A DNA stretch of 64,000 nt from Bizionia argentinensis JUB59 (GCF_000224335.1 NZ_AFXZ01000012.1:1-64000); one strand, 5' to 3'; counted from the first letter of the stretch, positions 27,863 to 38,818 are shown. The notes: generated by a model from the sequence alone, not told the origin. A program made the numbers and translations.

Positions 27863-28237
27863 TTATTTAGTTGCCATTTTTTTGTTAGCAACAGTTTTTC
27901 TTCTACCTTTTCTAGTTCTAGAGTTGTTTTTAGTACGTTGTCCACGTAATGGAAGTCCAGATCTATGACGGATTCCTCTGTAACAACCAATGTCCATTAA
28001 TCGCTTAATGTTCATTTGCGTTTCAGAACGTAGTTCACCTTCTATAGTAAACGAACCGATTGTTTCACGAATCTTTCCGATTTCGTCATCTGTCCAATCT
28101 TGAACTTTTGTACTTTCTTCTACTTTAGCTTCTGCTAAAATATCTTTTGCTCTACTTCTACCTATTCCATAGATATAAGTAAGCGAGATAACACCTCTTT
28201 TGTTTTTTGGTATGTCTACACCTGCAATTCTTGCCAT
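27863..28237 (-). CDS. rpsM: 30S ribosomal protein S13
   Basis: 124 residues starting [19 protein letters not shown], with the helix-two-turn-helix region and a very basic C-terminal tail ([14 protein letters not shown]) that contacts P-site tRNA. It sits after rpmJ and starts the S13-S11-S4-alpha-L17 block. Confidence 0.97.
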   Translation of the reverse strand: MARIAGVDIPKNKRGVISLTYIYGIGRSRAKDILAEAKVEESTKVQDWTDDEIGKIRETIGSFTIEGELRSETQMNIKRLMDIGCYRGIRHRSGLPLRGQRTKNNSRTRKGRRKTVANKKMATK

Positions 28238-28239
28238 AA

Positions 28240-28356
28240 TTATCCTTGTCTTTGTTTGAATCTAGGATTCTTTTTGTTAATGACGTAAAGTCTACCTTTT
28301 CTGCGGACGATTTTACAGTCTGCACTCCTTTTTTTAACTGATGCTCTAACTTTCAT
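28240..28356 (-). CDS. rpmJ: 50S ribosomal protein L36, zinc-free form
   Basis: A 38-residue peptide, ATG at 28356 and TAA at 28240, reading [19 protein letters not shown] and ending NPRFKQRQG. Only one of the four zinc ligands of the C-type protein remains (Cys14), so this is the form that does not bind zinc. It lies between infA and rpsM in the usual place. Confidence 0.95.
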   Translation of the reverse strand: MKVRASVKKRSADCKIVRRKGRLYVINKKNPRFKQRQG

Positions 28357-28410
28357 CTGTTCCTTTTTATTAGTTTTAAACTGTTAGATAAAACCTTACG
28401 GCTTATCCTT

Positions 28411-28626
28411 TTAGTATCTATAAGTTATTCGAGCCTTCGTTAAATCGTAAGGACTCATTTCTAATTTCACTTTATCACCTGGTAACAACTTAATGTAATG
28501 CATACGCATTTTTCCAGAAATATGTGCTGTCACAATGTGACCATTCTCTAATTCAACACGAAACATAGCATTTGATAATGCTTCAATAATCGTTCCGTCT
28601 TGCTCTATTGCTGATTGCTTTGCCAT
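28411..28626 (-). CDS. infA: translation initiation factor IF-1
   Basis: 71 residues forming one OB-fold domain ([42 protein letters not shown]). IF-1 binds the 30S A site during initiation. It is located between secY and rpmJ, seven bases after secY. Confidence 0.97.
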   Translation of the reverse strand: MAKQSAIEQDGTIIEALSNAMFRVELENGHIVTAHISGKMRMHYIKLLPGDKVKLEMSPYDLTKARITYRY

Positions 28627-28633
28627 AGTATAC

Positions 28634-29980
28634 TTATTGAGCTACTGCTTTTCTATTTTTACCTGTTTTCATTAAGCCATCGTAATGCCTATTTAACAAG
28701 TATGAATTAACTTGTTGCATAGTATCGATTGCCACTCCAACCATAATTAATAGTGATGTACCACCGAAAAACAATGCCCATCCAGATTGTACGTTCATAA
28801 GTGAAACGATAATCGCCGGGAACACAGCAATAAGGGCTAAAAACATTGAACCTGGTAAGGTTATTTGCGACATAATTCTGTCTAAATATTCCGATGTTTC
28901 AGTTCCTGGACGAATCCCTGGAATAAATCCACCACTACGCTTTAAGTCATCTGCCATTTTATTGGTAGGTACCGTAATTGCCGTATAGAAATATGTAAAA
29001 ACAATAATTAATAATGCAAAAACTAAATTATACCAGAAACCAAATATATCTGCAAAGTTAGTAGCCATCCATTGTCCACTTGCCGTATCTTTCAGGAAAG
29101 ATGATCCTCCAATTAAACCTGGTACAAACATAATTGCCTGTGCAAATATAATTGGCATAACACCTGAAGCATTAAGCTTTAAAGGAATATACTGTCTTGA
29201 TCCAAATACGTTTTTCTCATAACCACCAGAAGCAGTTCTTCTTGCATATTGTACAGCAATCCGTCTAACTCCCATAACCAACATAATTGATGCCAGAATG
29301 ATTAAAAGCCAGATTACCAATTCAAAAAGAATAAGCATAACACTGTTCGATTCTAATCTAGAAGAAGCATTTAATAAGAAGTTTTTAGGTAATGTAGCAA
29401 TAATACCCACCATAATTAATAATGAAATACCATTACCAATACCTTTATCTGTAATCTTTTCACCTAACCACATCGCAAAGATACAACCTGTAACTAAAAT
29501 GACTATAGATGAGAAATAAAACAAACCACCTTGACCTAACAAGAATGCCGAAGGCGGAATTCCTAAAGCCGGTAAGCTTGCTAAATAACCTGGAGCTTGA
29601 ACTAAACAAATAGCGATGGTTAACCAACGCGTAATTTGATTAATTTTCTTTTGACCACTAGCACCTTCCTTTTGTAGTTTTTGCAAATAAGGAATAGCTA
29701 TTCCCATTAACTGAACTACAATAGAGGCCGAAATATAAGGCATAATACCCAATGCAAAAACAGAAGCATTTGCAAAAGCACCTCCTGTAAAAGCATTTAA
29801 TAAACCTAATAAACCATCTTCAGTATTACCTTGTAAACCTTCTAATTGCGCCGCATCAATCCCAGGTAATACAACCTGAGCACCAAAACGATAAACTAAT
29901 AGCAAACTTAATGTAACAATAATTCTGTTTCTTAGTTCTTCTATTTTCCAAACATTTTTTAATGTCTCTATAAATTTCAT
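28634..29980 (-). CDS. secY: preprotein translocase subunit SecY
   Basis: The central channel of the Sec translocon. 448 residues with ten predicted membrane helices. The plug region follows the first helix, and recognisable text includes [15 protein letters not shown], the cytoplasmic loop with [21 protein letters not shown] (split by a helix) and [10 protein letters not shown]. It sits between rplO and infA, the standard spc position. Confidence 0.98.
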   Translation of the reverse strand: MKFIETLKNVWKIEELRNRIIVTLSLLLVYRFGAQVVLPGIDAAQLEGLQGNTEDGLLGLLNAFTGGAFANASVFALGIMPYISASIVVQLMGIAIPYLQKLQKEGASGQKKINQITRWLTIAICLVQAPGYLASLPALGIPPSAFLLGQGGLFYFSSIVILVTGCIFAMWLGEKITDKGIGNGISLLIMVGIIATLPKNFLLNASSRLESNSVMLILFELVIWLLIILASIMLVMGVRRIAVQYARRTASGGYEKNVFGSRQYIPLKLNASGVMPIIFAQAIMFVPGLIGGSSFLKDTASGQWMATNFADIFGFWYNLVFALLIIVFTYFYTAITVPTNKMADDLKRSGGFIPGIRPGTETSEYLDRIMSQITLPGSMFLALIAVFPAIIVSLMNVQSGWALFFGGTSLLIMVGVAIDTMQQVNSYLLNRHYDGLMKTGKNRKAVAQ

Positions 29981-29994
29981 GCGCTTAAATTAGA

Positions 29995-30447
29995 TTATAA
30001 CGTTACTACTTCACCTCCTGCAGCCTCAATTGCAGCTTTTGCTGAAGCGGTAAATTTATGTGCAGATACTTTTAATTTTGAAGTTAATTCACCACGACCC
30101 ATAATCTTAACAAGATCATTCTTCGTAATAAGACCTAAAGCCATTAATGTTTCAAAATCTACTGTATCCTTAATTTTCTTATCGTCAACCAATTTTTGAA
30201 GCGTATCAAGATTTACACCTTGATGCTCTATACGATTGATATTCGTGAAGCCAAATTTAGGAACACGTCTTTGAAGAGGCATTTGACCACCTTCAAATCC
30301 AACTTTCTTAGAATAACCAGAACGAGACTTTGCTCCTTTGTGACCACGAGTTGCCGTACCACCTTTACCAGAACCTTGTCCTCTACCTATTCTTTTTCCT
30401 TGACCTTTAACTGAACCTTCTGCAGGTTTTAAATTACTTAAATCCAT
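29995..30447 (-). CDS. rplO: 50S ribosomal protein L15
   Basis: 150 residues, with the flexible Gly- and Arg-rich N-terminal extension (GRGQGSGKGGTATRGHKGA) that threads into 23S rRNA and a globular C-terminal domain ending AAIEAAGGEVVTL. It lies between rpmD and secY. Confidence 0.97.
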   Translation of the reverse strand: MDLSNLKPAEGSVKGQGKRIGRGQGSGKGGTATRGHKGAKSRSGYSKKVGFEGGQMPLQRRVPKFGFTNINRIEHQGVNLDTLQKLVDDKKIKDTVDFETLMALGLITKNDLVKIMGRGELTSKLKVSAHKFTASAKAAIEAAGGEVVTL

Positions 30448-30459
30448 TTTTCAGTATTA

Positions 30460-30642
30460 TTAGTTCGTTTCTTCAACAGAAACTAAATGTGAAACTTTAG
30501 CGACCATTCCAAGGATATTTGGATTGGCTTCATGCTCTACAACTTGACCAATTTTTTTAAGACCAAGAGCTTCTAAAGTTCTTTTTTGTCTTAATGTACG
30601 ATTGATTGCGCTTCTAACTTTTGTTACTTTTATCTTTGCCAT
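30460..30642 (-). CDS. rpmD: 50S ribosomal protein L30
   Basis: 60 residues, a short ferredoxin-like fold: IKVTKVRSAINRTLRQKRT at the start and MVAKVSHLVSVEE at the end. It is the short bacterial form, placed between rpsE and rplO as usual. Confidence 0.96.
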   Translation of the reverse strand: MAKIKVTKVRSAINRTLRQKRTLEALGLKKIGQVVEHEANPNILGMVAKVSHLVSVEETN

Positions 30643-30647
30643 CGTTA

Positions 30648-31172
30648 TTATCCTTTAAATACTTTTTCAAGAGAAATTCCTCTGTCACGAGCAATTGTTT
30701 TAGCGTCTCTTAATTGCAATAATGCATCAAAAGTTGCTTTTACAACGTTATGTGGGTTAGATGAACCTTGAGATTTTGATAATACATCAACAATTCCTAC
30801 TGACTCTAGAACAACTCTAACTGCTCCACCAGCAATAACCCCTGTACCAGGAGCTGCAGGAATAATGTTTACTCTTGCTCCACCATACTTACCTTTTTGT
30901 TCGTGTGGTATTGTTCCTTTTAAAATAGGAATACGTACTAAACTTTTCTTAGCGTCTTCTAAAGCTTTAGCAATTGCACTAGCCACATCTTTAGATTTCC
31001 CTAAACCTTGACCTACAACACCTGCTTCATCTCCAACAACAACAATTGCTGAAAATCCGAATGCTCTACCACCTTTAGTTACTTTTGTAACTCTTTGTAC
31101 TCCAATTAAACGATCTTTAAGATCTAATCCACTTGGTTTTACTAGCTCTGCGCTTTTGTATTTTTGATACAT
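30648..31172 (-). CDS. rpsE: 30S ribosomal protein S5
   Basis: 174 residues with the S5 N-terminal double-stranded RNA-binding motif ([31 protein letters not shown]) and the C-terminal S5 fold (GVRVVLE-like [19 protein letters not shown]). It affects decoding fidelity. It lies five bases after rpmD's upstream partner rplR. Confidence 0.97.
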   Translation of the reverse strand: MYQKYKSAELVKPSGLDLKDRLIGVQRVTKVTKGGRAFGFSAIVVVGDEAGVVGQGLGKSKDVASAIAKALEDAKKSLVRIPILKGTIPHEQKGKYGGARVNIIPAAPGTGVIAGGAVRVVLESVGIVDVLSKSQGSSNPHNVVKATFDALLQLRDAKTIARDRGISLEKVFKG

Positions 31173-31178
31173 AATTTC

Positions 31179-31535
31179 TTAAAATTTAAGTCCTGCTTCT
31201 CTAGCACCTTCTGCTAATGATTTTACTCTTCCGTGATATAAAGAACCACCTCTATCAAAAGAGATAGTGTTTATACCTGCCTTAAGGGCTCTTTCAGCAA
31301 CAGATTTCCCTACCAATGTAGCAATTTCTGATTTTGTACCTTTTGCAGAACTAATGTCCTTATCTCTTGAAGATGCTGCGCTGATAGTTCTACCAGTCAC
31401 GTCATCTACAACTTGTGCATAAATTTCTTTATTGCTTCTAAAAACAGATAATCTTGGTCTAGTTTCTGTTCCAGAAACTATTTTTCGAACTCTGTTTTTT
31501 ATTCTAACTCGTCTTTCGTTCTTTGTTAATGCCAT
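31179..31535 (-). CDS. rplR: 50S ribosomal protein L18
   Basis: 118 residues, a 5S rRNA-binding protein. The basic N-terminus ([15 protein letters not shown]) and [20 protein letters not shown] mark the family, as does [20 protein letters not shown] near the C-terminus (written here as one stretch of 20). It lies between rplF and rpsE. Confidence 0.97.
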   Translation of the reverse strand: MALTKNERRVRIKNRVRKIVSGTETRPRLSVFRSNKEIYAQVVDDVTGRTISAASSRDKDISSAKGTKSEIATLVGKSVAERALKAGINTISFDRGGSLYHGRVKSLAEGAREAGLKF

Positions 31536-31545
31536 AACTTACTTA

Positions 31546-32088
31546 TTAAGCTGATTTACCTGCTTTTCTTCTTAATTCTTCGCCAACAAACTTCACACCT
31601 TTTCCTTTGTAAGGTTCTGGTCTTCTAAAGCCGCGAATTTTAGCAGCTACTTGACCTACAAGTTGTTTGTCATGAGATGTTAATTTAATTATTGGATTTT
31701 TTCCTTTATCTGATACTGTTTCAATTTTTACTTCTGGAGCAACATCGATTACAATATTATGCGAAAAACCTAAAGCCAATTCAAGTTTTTGTCCTTGACT
31801 ATTTGCTCTATATCCAACACCTACTAACTCTAATTGTTTAGTCCATCCTTTAGATACACCTTCGATCATATTATCGATAAGTGATCTATAAAGACCATGT
31901 TTTGCTTTTTCGTCTTTCTTCTCAGAAAAACGCTCAACTATAACATTTCCTTCTTCAACTTTAATTGCTACGCTAGAAAACTCTTGTGATAATTCACCTA
32001 ATTTCCCTTTTACCGTAACCACATTATCGTTGATTTCAACTGTAACTCCTTCTGGAATTACTACTGGGCTATTACCTATTCTTGACAT
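31546..32088 (-). CDS. rplF: 50S ribosomal protein L6
   Basis: 180 residues with the duplicated L6 fold. Family text includes SRIGNSPVVIPEGV at the start and RRPEPYKGKGVKFVGEELRR near the end. L6 lies near the sarcin-ricin loop, where elongation factors bind. It lies between rpsH and rplR. Confidence 0.97.
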   Translation of the reverse strand: MSRIGNSPVVIPEGVTVEINDNVVTVKGKLGELSQEFSSVAIKVEEGNVIVERFSEKKDEKAKHGLYRSLIDNMIEGVSKGWTKQLELVGVGYRANSQGQKLELALGFSHNIVIDVAPEVKIETVSDKGKNPIIKLTSHDKQLVGQVAAKIRGFRRPEPYKGKGVKFVGEELRRKAGKSA

Positions 32089-32107
32089 GTTTTATAGTCT
32101 TTTTTAA

Positions 32108-32506
32108 TTAGTAAACGTAACAAAGTACTTCTCCTCCAACATTGTCTCTCTCTGCTTGCTTACCTGTCATAACGCCATGTGACGTTGAAACAATTGCAAT
32201 ACCAAGACCGTTAAGAATTCTTGGAAGTTCTTTAGAGTTAGAGTACTTACGTAAACCTGGTTTACTTATTCTCTGAATCTTCTTAATTACAGACTCTTTA
32301 GTTTCTTTGTTGTATTTAAGAGCTATTTTAATAGTTCCTTGTACAGCTGAATCTTCAAATTTGTAACTTAAAATATATCCTTGATCGAATAATATTTTAG
32401 TGATTTCTTTCTTTAAATTAGATGCTGGAATCTCTACCACTCTGTGGTTAGCTAGAACTGCATTTCTAATTCGTGTTAAATAATCCGCGATTGGATCTGT
32501 ATTCAT
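32108..32506 (-). CDS. rpsH: 30S ribosomal protein S8
   Basis: 132 residues. The C-terminal signature [20 protein letters not shown] is intact. S8 binds the centre of 16S rRNA and in E. coli represses the spc operon at the rplX-rplE region; whether that happens here is not shown by the sequence. Confidence 0.97.
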   Translation of the reverse strand: MNTDPIADYLTRIRNAVLANHRVVEIPASNLKKEITKILFDQGYILSYKFEDSAVQGTIKIALKYNKETKESVIKKIQRISKPGLRKYSNSKELPRILNGLGIAIVSTSHGVMTGKQAERDNVGGEVLCYVY

Positions 32507-32580
32507 AATTATAAATTTGCGGTAACGGTTTTTAATCTCGACTATTCTGGATTAAACCTATAACCAATTAATATTTCTAT

Positions 32581-32850
32581 TTACCAGCTTGCTTTTCTTA
32601 CGCCAGGTATTAATCCTTGGTTTGCCATTTGTCTAAACATTACACGAGACAATCCAAATGTTCTCATATAACCTCTAGGTCTTCCTGTTAATTTACAACG
32701 GTTGTGTAAACGCACAGGCGAAGCATCTTTAGGTAACCTTTGTAATGCTTCATAATCGCCAGCTTCTTTTAAAGCTTTACGTTTTTCTGCATATTTAGCT
32801 ACTGTTTTTTCTCTTTTTACCTCACGGGCTTTCATTGATTCTTTAGCCAT
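32581..32850 (-). CDS. rpsN: 30S ribosomal protein S14, zinc-free long form
   Basis: 89 residues, the longer form without the CxxC-CxxC zinc site (a single Cys in [20 protein letters not shown]). It ends [11 protein letters not shown]. It starts three bases after rplE. Together with the zinc-free L36, this suggests low zinc dependence of these ribosomal proteins. Confidence 0.96.
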   Translation of the reverse strand: MAKESMKAREVKREKTVAKYAEKRKALKEAGDYEALQRLPKDASPVRLHNRCKLTGRPRGYMRTFGLSRVMFRQMANQGLIPGVRKASW

Positions 32851-32853
32851 ATC

Positions 32854-33405
32854 TTAATTCTTTTGAAAAGGTAATCCCAATTCGGTTAATAGTGATTTTG
32901 CTTCTTTATCAGTTGCTGCATTGGTAACAAATGAAATATCCATTCCTGAAATTTTGTTCACTTTATCAATGTCAATTTCTGGAAAGATAATTTGTTCAGT
33001 AATTCCTAAATTGTAATTACCTCTACCATCAAATCCTGTAGCTTTAATACCACTAAAATCTCTTACTCGCGGTAAAGCTGAAGTAATTAAACGGTCTAAA
33101 AATTCATACATTTTTTCACCACGTAAAGTTACTTTAGCGCCAATTGGCATCCCTTTACGTAATTTAAATGAAGCAACATCCTTTTTAGAGATTGTTGCTA
33201 TTGCGCGTTGTCCTGTTATAGTTGTTAACTCTTCCACTGCGTGGTCAATTAACTTTTTGTCTGCAACTGCTGCACCTACACCTTTAGATACTACTATCTT
33301 TTGTAGTTTAGGTACTTGCATAACATTATTATAACCAAATTCATCCTTAAGAGCGGCAATTATTCTGCCTTTGTACTCTTCTTTAAGTCTCGGTGTATAT
33401 CCCAT
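32854..33405 (-). CDS. rplE: 50S ribosomal protein L5
   Basis: 183 residues. Family segments are [34 protein letters not shown] and [18 protein letters not shown]. It binds 5S rRNA and touches P-site tRNA. It lies between rplX and rpsN. Confidence 0.97.
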   Translation of the reverse strand: MGYTPRLKEEYKGRIIAALKDEFGYNNVMQVPKLQKIVVSKGVGAAVADKKLIDHAVEELTTITGQRAIATISKKDVASFKLRKGMPIGAKVTLRGEKMYEFLDRLITSALPRVRDFSGIKATGFDGRGNYNLGITEQIIFPEIDIDKVNKISGMDISFVTNAATDKEAKSLLTELGLPFQKN

Positions 33406-33417
33406 AACTATATTACT

Positions 33418-33732
33418 TCATTTGATTTTTTTAGAAAATCTCACTTTTTTGTCGCCTTCCATTCTGTATCCAACACGAGTCTCTTCACCTTTAGCGGTTA
33501 ATAAAGACAGGTTAGATATATGAATAGCTGCTTCTTTTTCAACGATTCCACCTTGAGGACTTTGTGCACTTGGTTTCATATGCTTTTTCACCATGTTCAC
33601 ACCCTCAACAATCGCCTTGTTCTTATCTATTAATACCTTCATTACTTTACCTTCAGATCCTTTATGGTCTCCAGCAATAACTTTAACAGTATCTCCTGAT
33701 TTTATTTTAAGCTTTGTCATTTTATTTTTCAT
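33418..33732 (-). CDS. rplX: 50S ribosomal protein L24
   Basis: 104 residues from the first ATG, which overlaps the rplN stop as TAATG. A second ATG four codons later (33720) gives the more usual N-terminus MTKLKIKSGDTVKVIAGDHK, with the KOW motif. Either may be used; the overlap suggests coupling to rplN. L24 is an assembly initiator of the 50S subunit. Confidence 0.95.
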   Translation of the reverse strand: MKNKMTKLKIKSGDTVKVIAGDHKGSEGKVMKVLIDKNKAIVEGVNMVKKHMKPSAQSPQGGIVEKEAAIHISNLSLLTAKGEETRVGYRMEGDKKVRFSKKIK

Positions 33733-34100
33733 TAAAGCACTTCAGGTGCTAATGATACAATTTTCATGAATTGTTTATCACGAAGTTCTCTCGCAACAGG
33801 ACCAAATACACGTGTTCCTCTCATTTCACCCGTTGGGTTTAATAAAACACATGCGTTATCATCAAATCTAATATAAGATCCGTCTGGTCTTCTTACTTCT
33901 TTTTTAGTACGTACGATTACTGCAGTAGAAACAGCACCTTTTTTAATGTTTCCATTAGGTGTTGCATCTTTTACGGAAACAACTATTTTGTCTCCTACAG
34001 AAGCGTAACGTCTTTTAGTACCACCTAAGACACGAATGGTTAAAACCTCTTTCGCTCCGGTGTTATCAGCTACTTTTAATCTTGATTCAGTTTGTAACAT
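33732..34100 (-). CDS. rplN: 50S ribosomal protein L14
   Basis: 122 residues, matching the family exactly: [19 protein letters not shown] at the start, then [20 protein letters not shown] and [20 protein letters not shown]. It forms part of the 30S-50S interface. It overlaps rplX by one base. Confidence 0.98.
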   Translation of the reverse strand: MLQTESRLKVADNTGAKEVLTIRVLGGTKRRYASVGDKIVVSVKDATPNGNIKKGAVSTAVIVRTKKEVRRPDGSYIRFDDNACVLLNPTGEMRGTRVFGPVARELRDKQFMKIVSLAPEVL

Positions 34101-34102
34101 AA

Positions 34103-34363
34103 TTACTTCGCTCTTTCAATTATTTCAACTAATCTCCAACATTTGGATTTACTCATAGGTCGTGTTTCCATGATCTTTACAGTATCTCCAATGTTACAAT
34201 CGTTCGTTTCATCGTGTGCAACATATTTCTTAGTTTTCAACACGAACTTTCCGTACATAGGATGCTTAACTTTCTTAACTTCAGCTACTACAATAGACTT
34301 CTGCATCTTATTACTAGTAACAATTCCTATACGTTCTTTTCTTAAATTTCTTGTTTCCATCAT
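34103..34363 (-). CDS. rpsQ: 30S ribosomal protein S17
   Basis: 86 residues with an OB fold. It includes [19 protein letters not shown] and the family signature [20 protein letters not shown]. Two ATG codons stand at the start; the second gives 85 residues. It lies between rpmC and rplN. Confidence 0.96.
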   Translation of the reverse strand: MMETRNLRKERIGIVTSNKMQKSIVVAEVKKVKHPMYGKFVLKTKKYVAHDETNDCNIGDTVKIMETRPMSKSKCWRLVEIIERAK

Positions 34364-34372
34364 TCTGCAGAA

Positions 34373-34564
34373 TTATTGTAATTCTCGTTTTGTTAATTCT
34401 GTTGCAATTCTTGCTACTATTCTTCTTGCAGAACGCAACTGAATTGGATTTTCTAGAGGCGAAATTGCATGAGTTAATTTCATATCTGAATAACTCTTTT
34501 TTGTCTCACCAAGCTTCTCTTGTAACTCGGCTACAGATAATTCTTTAATTTCTGATTGTTTCAT
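34373..34564 (-). CDS. rpmC: 50S ribosomal protein L29
   Basis: 63 residues, two helices in a hairpin: IKELSVAELQEKLGETKKSY and NPIQLRSARRIVARIATEL. It lies by the exit tunnel near the trigger factor site. It is located between rplP and rpsQ as usual. Confidence 0.96.
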   Translation of the reverse strand: MKQSEIKELSVAELQEKLGETKKSYSDMKLTHAISPLENPIQLRSARRIVARIATELTKRELQ

Positions 34565-34576
34565 AGTATTAATAAA

Positions 34577-34996
34577 TTATGCTTCGTAATCTCTAGCGAT
34601 TATAAATTTAGTTTTGACTGGCAGTTTCTGTGCTGCCAATCTTAATGCTTCTTTAGCAACGTCTAGTGGTACTCCACCGAGTTCAAAAAGTATACGACCA
34701 GGCTTAACTATAGCTACCCAATATTCTACGGCACCTTTACCTTTACCCATACGTACTTCAAGAGGTTTCTTTGTAATAGGCTTATCTGGAAAAATTTTGA
34801 TCCAGATAGATCCTTCTCTCTTCATGAAACGTGTAGCGGCAATACGTGCTGCTTCAATTTGACGTGCTGTAACAAAGCTAGTGTCCATTGACTTTATACC
34901 AAAGGTTCCGCTAGATAGTTCATGCCCTCTTCCGGCATTTCCTTTCATACGTCCTTTTTGTTGCTTACGAAATTTTGTTCTTTTAGGCTGTAACAT
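34577..34996 (-). CDS. rplP: 50S ribosomal protein L16
   Basis: 139 residues. Typical text is [20 protein letters not shown] at the start, [19 protein letters not shown] and [21 protein letters not shown]16 helps place the A-site tRNA. It lies between rpsC and rpmC. Confidence 0.98.
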   Translation of the reverse strand: MLQPKRTKFRKQQKGRMKGNAGRGHELSSGTFGIKSMDTSFVTARQIEAARIAATRFMKREGSIWIKIFPDKPITKKPLEVRMGKGKGAVEYWVAIVKPGRILFELGGVPLDVAKEALRLAAQKLPVKTKFIIARDYEA

Positions 34997-35016
34997 TCTT
35001 TCTTTTCTTTAAAAAA

Positions 35017-35736
35017 TTACTTTCTACGACGAGGTTTATTATCTCTATTTCCACCACGTCCACCTTTTCCTTGCTTTTTAGATAATCCAACAAGCGGAGA
35101 AAGCTCTCTTTTACCATATACTTCACCTTTCATGATCCATACTTTCACACCTAATCTACCATAAGTAGTATGTGCTTCAACTAAAGCATAGTCAATATCG
35201 GCTCTAAAGGTTGATAAAGGAATACGTCCTTCTTTATAATGTTCGCTACGTGCCATTTCAGCACCATTTAAACGACCACTAATCTGAATTTTTATTCCTT
35301 CAGCATTCATTCTCATAGTTGCTGCAATGGCCATCTTAATCGCACGTCTATAAGAAATACGGTTTTCAATTTGACGAGCCACACTAGAAGCAACTAAAAA
35401 CGCATCAAGTTCCGGTCTTTTAATTTCAAATATATTTATTTGAACTTCCTTTCCTGTAATATTCTTAAGTTCTTCTTTTAACTTGTCTACCTCTTGACCG
35501 CCTTTACCTATAATGATACCAGGACGAGCCGTTGTGATAGTAACGGTTACAAGTTTAAGCGTACGCTCAATAATTACTCGTGATACACTAGCTTTAGATA
35601 GACGTGCATGAACGTACTTTCTGATCTTATCGTCTTCGGCAAGTTTATCACCATAATCGTTTCCTCCATACCAGTTAGACTCCCATCCTCTGATAATTCC
35701 TAAGCGATTTCCGATTGGATTTGTTTTTTGTCCCAT
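35017..35736 (-). CDS. rpsC: 30S ribosomal protein S3
   Basis: 239 residues. A KH domain with [20 protein letters not shown] is followed by the S3 C-terminal domain ([35 protein letters not shown]). The Gly/Arg-rich tail ends RRRK. S3 lines the mRNA entry channel and has helicase activity. Confidence 0.98.
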   Translation of the reverse strand: MGQKTNPIGNRLGIIRGWESNWYGGNDYGDKLAEDDKIRKYVHARLSKASVSRVIIERTLKLVTVTITTARPGIIIGKGGQEVDKLKEELKNITGKEVQINIFEIKRPELDAFLVASSVARQIENRISYRRAIKMAIAATMRMNAEGIKIQISGRLNGAEMARSEHYKEGRIPLSTFRADIDYALVEAHTTYGRLGVKVWIMKGEVYGKRELSPLVGLSKKQGKGGRGGNRDNKPRRRK

Positions 35737-35745
35737 ATCTCTATC

Positions 35746-36153
35746 TTAACTTTGTGTGTTATTTTTAGCTCCAACTACGATTGTTACGTGGTTTGAACGT
35801 TTTCTAATTCTGTGTGCACGACCTTGTGGTGCTGGACGCAATCTCTTTAACATTGAGCCACCATCCACACGGATCTCCTTAATAAATAATTCAGCTTCTT
35901 CAATACTTGCATCTTCGTTTTTAGCTTGCCAGTTTGCAATTGCAGACAATAACAAAGTTTCTAAACGGTTTGATGCTTCTTTCTGGCTGAATTTTAAAAT
36001 ATTAAGCGCCTTCTCTACGCGTTCACCTCTTACTAAATCGGCTACTAAACGCATTTTTCTCGGTGATGTAGGACAGTTATTAAGTTTTGCAAAAGCGATT
36101 TCCTTTTTTGCTTCCTTAATAGCGTCTGCCATTTGTTTTTTACGACTTCCCAT
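35746..36153 (-). CDS. rplV: 50S ribosomal protein L22
   Basis: 135 residues, with a slightly longer N-terminus than E. coli. The beta-hairpin that lines the exit tunnel is in [39 protein letters not shown] marks the family near the start. It lies between rpsS and rpsC. Confidence 0.97.
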   Translation of the reverse strand: MGSRKKQMADAIKEAKKEIAFAKLNNCPTSPRKMRLVADLVRGERVEKALNILKFSQKEASNRLETLLLSAIANWQAKNEDASIEEAELFIKEIRVDGGSMLKRLRPAPQGRAHRIRKRSNHVTIVVGAKNNTQS

Positions 36154-36159
36154 AGCTTA

Positions 36160-36438
36160 CTACTTTTTACCTTTATTTTTAGCACCTGCGTGACCTCTAA
36201 AAGATCGTGTAGGTGAAAATTCTCCTAACTTGTGTCCTACCATGTTTTCAGTTACATATACCGGAACAAATTGACGTCCGTTATGTACTGCTATTGTTTG
36301 TCCAACAAAGTCCGGTGTAATCATAGAGGCTCTAGACCACGTTTTGATTACCGTCTTTTTGTTGCCATCAACATTGGCAGTCACTTTTCTCTCTAACTTA
36401 TAATGAACGTAAGGTCCTTTTTTTAATGATCTTGACAT
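36160..36438 (-). CDS. rpsS: 30S ribosomal protein S19
   Basis: 92 residues starting [19 protein letters not shown], with [20 protein letters not shown] and the end [19 protein letters not shown]. It works with S13 at the head of the 30S subunit. It lies between rplB and rplV. Confidence 0.98.
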   Translation of the reverse strand: MSRSLKKGPYVHYKLERKVTANVDGNKKTVIKTWSRASMITPDFVGQTIAVHNGRQFVPVYVTENMVGHKLGEFSPTRSFRGHAGAKNKGKK

Positions 36439-36444
36439 GACTTA

Positions 36445-37272
36445 TTATTTCTTTCTACGTTCTACAATATATTTATTACTCGCTTTTGTTTTAGAACGGG
36501 TTCTATAACCTTTAGCAGGTATACCATTTCTAGAACGAGGATGACCACCTGAAGATTTCCCTTCACCACCACCCATTGGGTGATCGACTGGGTTCATCAC
36601 TACTGGTCTTGTACGAGGTCTTCTTCCTAACCATCTTGTTCTACCAGCTTTACCTGATACTAACAATTGATGATCGGAGTTAGAAACCGCTCCTATTGTA
36701 GCCATACATGTAATTAACACTAAACGTGTTTCACCTGATGGTAATTTAATAGATGCAAATTTATCGCCTCTAGCCATTAATTGTGCGAACGTTCCAGCAC
36801 TTCTAGCCATAACAGCTCCTTGACCTGGACGTAATTCAACACAAGAAATAATAGTTCCTAATGGAATTTGAGAAAGTGGCATTGCATTACCTACTTCTGT
36901 TGCAACATTACTTGCACCAGAAACAATAGACTGACCTACTTGTAAGCCGTTCTGAGCAATTATATATGCTTTCTCACCGTCTTGATAGTTTAACAACGCA
37001 ATAAACGCTGTTCTGTTTGGATCATATTCGATAGACTTAACTTCAGCTGGAATTCCAGTTTTGTTACGCTTATAATCGATAATACGATACCTTCTTTTAT
37101 GACCACCACCTATGTAGCGCATAGTCATTACTCCACGACTGTTTCTACCACCAGATCTTTTAATCGGAGCTAATAAACTTTTCTCCGGCTTATCAGTAGT
37201 AATGGCGTCATACCCATTTACTACTCTAAATCGCTGTCCTGGTGTGGTTGGTTTTAATTTTCTTACTGACAT
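36445..37272 (-). CDS. rplB: 50S ribosomal protein L2
   Basis: 275 residues. The conserved His near the peptidyl-transferase centre is in the signature [20 protein letters not shown]. The N-terminal [20 protein letters not shown] is also typical. It lies between rplW and rpsS. Confidence 0.98.
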   Translation of the reverse strand: MSVRKLKPTTPGQRFRVVNGYDAITTDKPEKSLLAPIKRSGGRNSRGVMTMRYIGGGHKRRYRIIDYKRNKTGIPAEVKSIEYDPNRTAFIALLNYQDGEKAYIIAQNGLQVGQSIVSGASNVATEVGNAMPLSQIPLGTIISCVELRPGQGAVMARSAGTFAQLMARGDKFASIKLPSGETRLVLITCMATIGAVSNSDHQLLVSGKAGRTRWLGRRPRTRPVVMNPVDHPMGGGEGKSSGGHPRSRNGIPAKGYRTRSKTKASNKYIVERRKK

Positions 37273-37288
37273 TTTTTGTTGTCTTTAA

Positions 37289-37579
37289 TTACATGTTACT
37301 GTATAAATCAATCATTTCACCTTCCGCCAGTTGTACAATTGCCTTTTTAACAGCATTTGTTTTACCATGTTGAATACCAGTTTTTGTAAACTTAGTACTT
37401 CTATCTGGACGGACATTTATAGTACGAACTTTTTCAACAGAAACGCCATAAGCAGCTTCCACCGCTTTTTTGATTTCTACCTTGTTCGCCTTGGTATTCA
37501 CCGCGAAAGTATAGCAGTTTCTTAACTCGCTATCTGCAGTCGCTTTTTCTGTGATTATAGGTTTAATTAAGATGTTCAT
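37289..37579 (-). CDS. rplW: 50S ribosomal protein L23
   Basis: 96 residues. Typical parts are LIKPIITEKATADSELRNCY, the helix AVEAAYGVSVEKVRTINVRP and the short C-terminus. L23 sits at the tunnel exit and docks trigger factor and SRP. It lies between rplD and rplB. Confidence 0.97.
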   Translation of the reverse strand: MNILIKPIITEKATADSELRNCYTFAVNTKANKVEIKKAVEAAYGVSVEKVRTINVRPDRSTKFTKTGIQHGKTNAVKKAIVQLAEGEMIDLYSNM

Positions 37580-37586
37580 CTGTTTC

Positions 37587-38216
37587 TTATTTACTTAAAT
37601 TCGATTCAATTCCTTCAATAGCGCTCTCTAATAGTATCACCTGATTTGCATTTAAAATCTTGTAAGTACTTATCTCTGAGCTAGTTATAACTTCAGAACC
37701 TTTTAGATTACGTGAGGACAAATATACATTATTATTTGAACCACCCAACACAAAGAGAGATTTTTTGTTTACTAGATCTAAAGCTTTTAATATTGCCGTG
37801 AAATTTTTTGTCTTTGGCGACTCAAAATTAAAGTCTTCCAAAATAACAATCGATTTCTCATTTGCCTTAATTGTTAAAGCAGATTTACGAGCTAATCGTT
37901 TCACGTTTTTATTTAATTTAAAGCTATAGCTTCTTGGTCTAGGTCCGAACATACGTCCACCACCTTTAAAAACACCAGACTTAATACTACCCGCACGAGC
38001 TGTACCAGTACCCTTTTGTTTTTTTATCTTACGTGTACTACCAGAAATTTCTGCACGCTCTTTTGCTTTATGAGTCCCTTGTCTTTGGTTTGCTAAATAT
38101 TGTTTAACATCCAAATAAACTGCATGATTATTAGGCTCAATAGCAAACACATCTTTAGACAAGTTAACTTGTCTTCCTGTGTCTTTTCCGTTTATATCTA
38201 AAACTGCTACTTTCAT
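37587..38216 (-). CDS. rplD: 50S ribosomal protein L4
   Basis: 209 residues. The long loop that reaches into the exit tunnel is KQKGTGTARAGSIKSGVFKG, and GGRMFGPRPRSYSFKLNK follows. In E. coli L4 represses the S10 operon. Its ATG overlaps the rplC stop as TAATG, implying translational coupling to L3. Confidence 0.97.
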   Translation of the reverse strand: MKVAVLDINGKDTGRQVNLSKDVFAIEPNNHAVYLDVKQYLANQRQGTHKAKERAEISGSTRKIKKQKGTGTARAGSIKSGVFKGGGRMFGPRPRSYSFKLNKNVKRLARKSALTIKANEKSIVILEDFNFESPKTKNFTAILKALDLVNKKSLFVLGGSNNNVYLSSRNLKGSEVITSSEISTYKILNANQVILLESAIEGIESNLSK

Positions 38217-38818
38217 TATTTTCTAATAATTACATAAGCGTTTTTATGTCCAGGAACACATCCCTTAACAACAAGTAGATTCTTTTCAGCAACTACTTTT
38301 AAAACTCTTAAATTTTCAACTTTTACTTGATCAGTTCCCATTCTTCCGCCCATTTTCATTCCTTTGAAAATTCTTGCAGGATAAGAAGCTGCACCAACAG
38401 AACCTGGAGCTCTTCCCATACTTTGTTGACCGTGGGTTCTTTGAGAACCTGCGAATCCGTGACGTTTTACAACACCTTGAAATCCTTTACCTTTAGAAAT
38501 TCCAGTTACATCAACAAACTCTCCTTCTGTAAAGTAATCTACACCGATAGAATCACCTAATTTGTACTCCTCATCAAAACCTTTAAATTCAGCGATTTTG
38601 CGTTTTACAGAAGTTCCTGCTTTTTTAGCATGACCTAAGTCAGCTTTAGTAGCGCTTTTTTCTGTCGCGTCATCGAAACCAAGTTGAACAGCTTTATAAC
38701 CGTCAACTTCTTCAGTTCTGACTTGGGTAACGATACATGGTCCAGCTTCGATTACTGTACATGGAATGTTTTTTCCATTTTCATCGAAGATGCTGGTCAT
38801 ACCGATTTTTTTTTCCAA
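38216..38818 (-). CDS. rplC: 50S ribosomal protein L3, start region shifted by an A9 tract
   Basis: L3 is an early-binding, essential 50S protein. The body is normal ([39 protein letters not shown]). The open frame begins at TTG 38818 and reads [15 protein letters not shown]. Homologues start [15 protein letters not shown]. Here the matching ATG is present at 38831-38829 (ATG TCT GGG TTA ATT GGA), but the following tract is A9, one base too many, so that ATG leads to a stop after about 15 codons. Eight A would restore the canonical N-terminus. Either TTG or the ATG at 38800 is used, or polymerase slippage or a sequencing error is involved. Confidence 0.9.
   Translation of the reverse strand: MEKKIGMTSIFDENGKNIPCTVIEAGPCIVTQVRTEEVDGYKAVQLGFDDATEKSATKADLGHAKKAGTSVKRKIAEFKGFDEEYKLGDSIGVDYFTEGEFVDVTGISKGKGFQGVVKRHGFAGSQRTHGQQSMGRAPGSVGAASYPARIFKGMKMGGRMGTDQVKVENLRVLKVVAEKNLLVVKGCVPGHKNAYVIIRK

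Noticed and set aside
35756-36193. 145-codon open frame opposite rplV and rpsS
   Set aside because: Shadow of highly conserved ribosomal genes; no family features.
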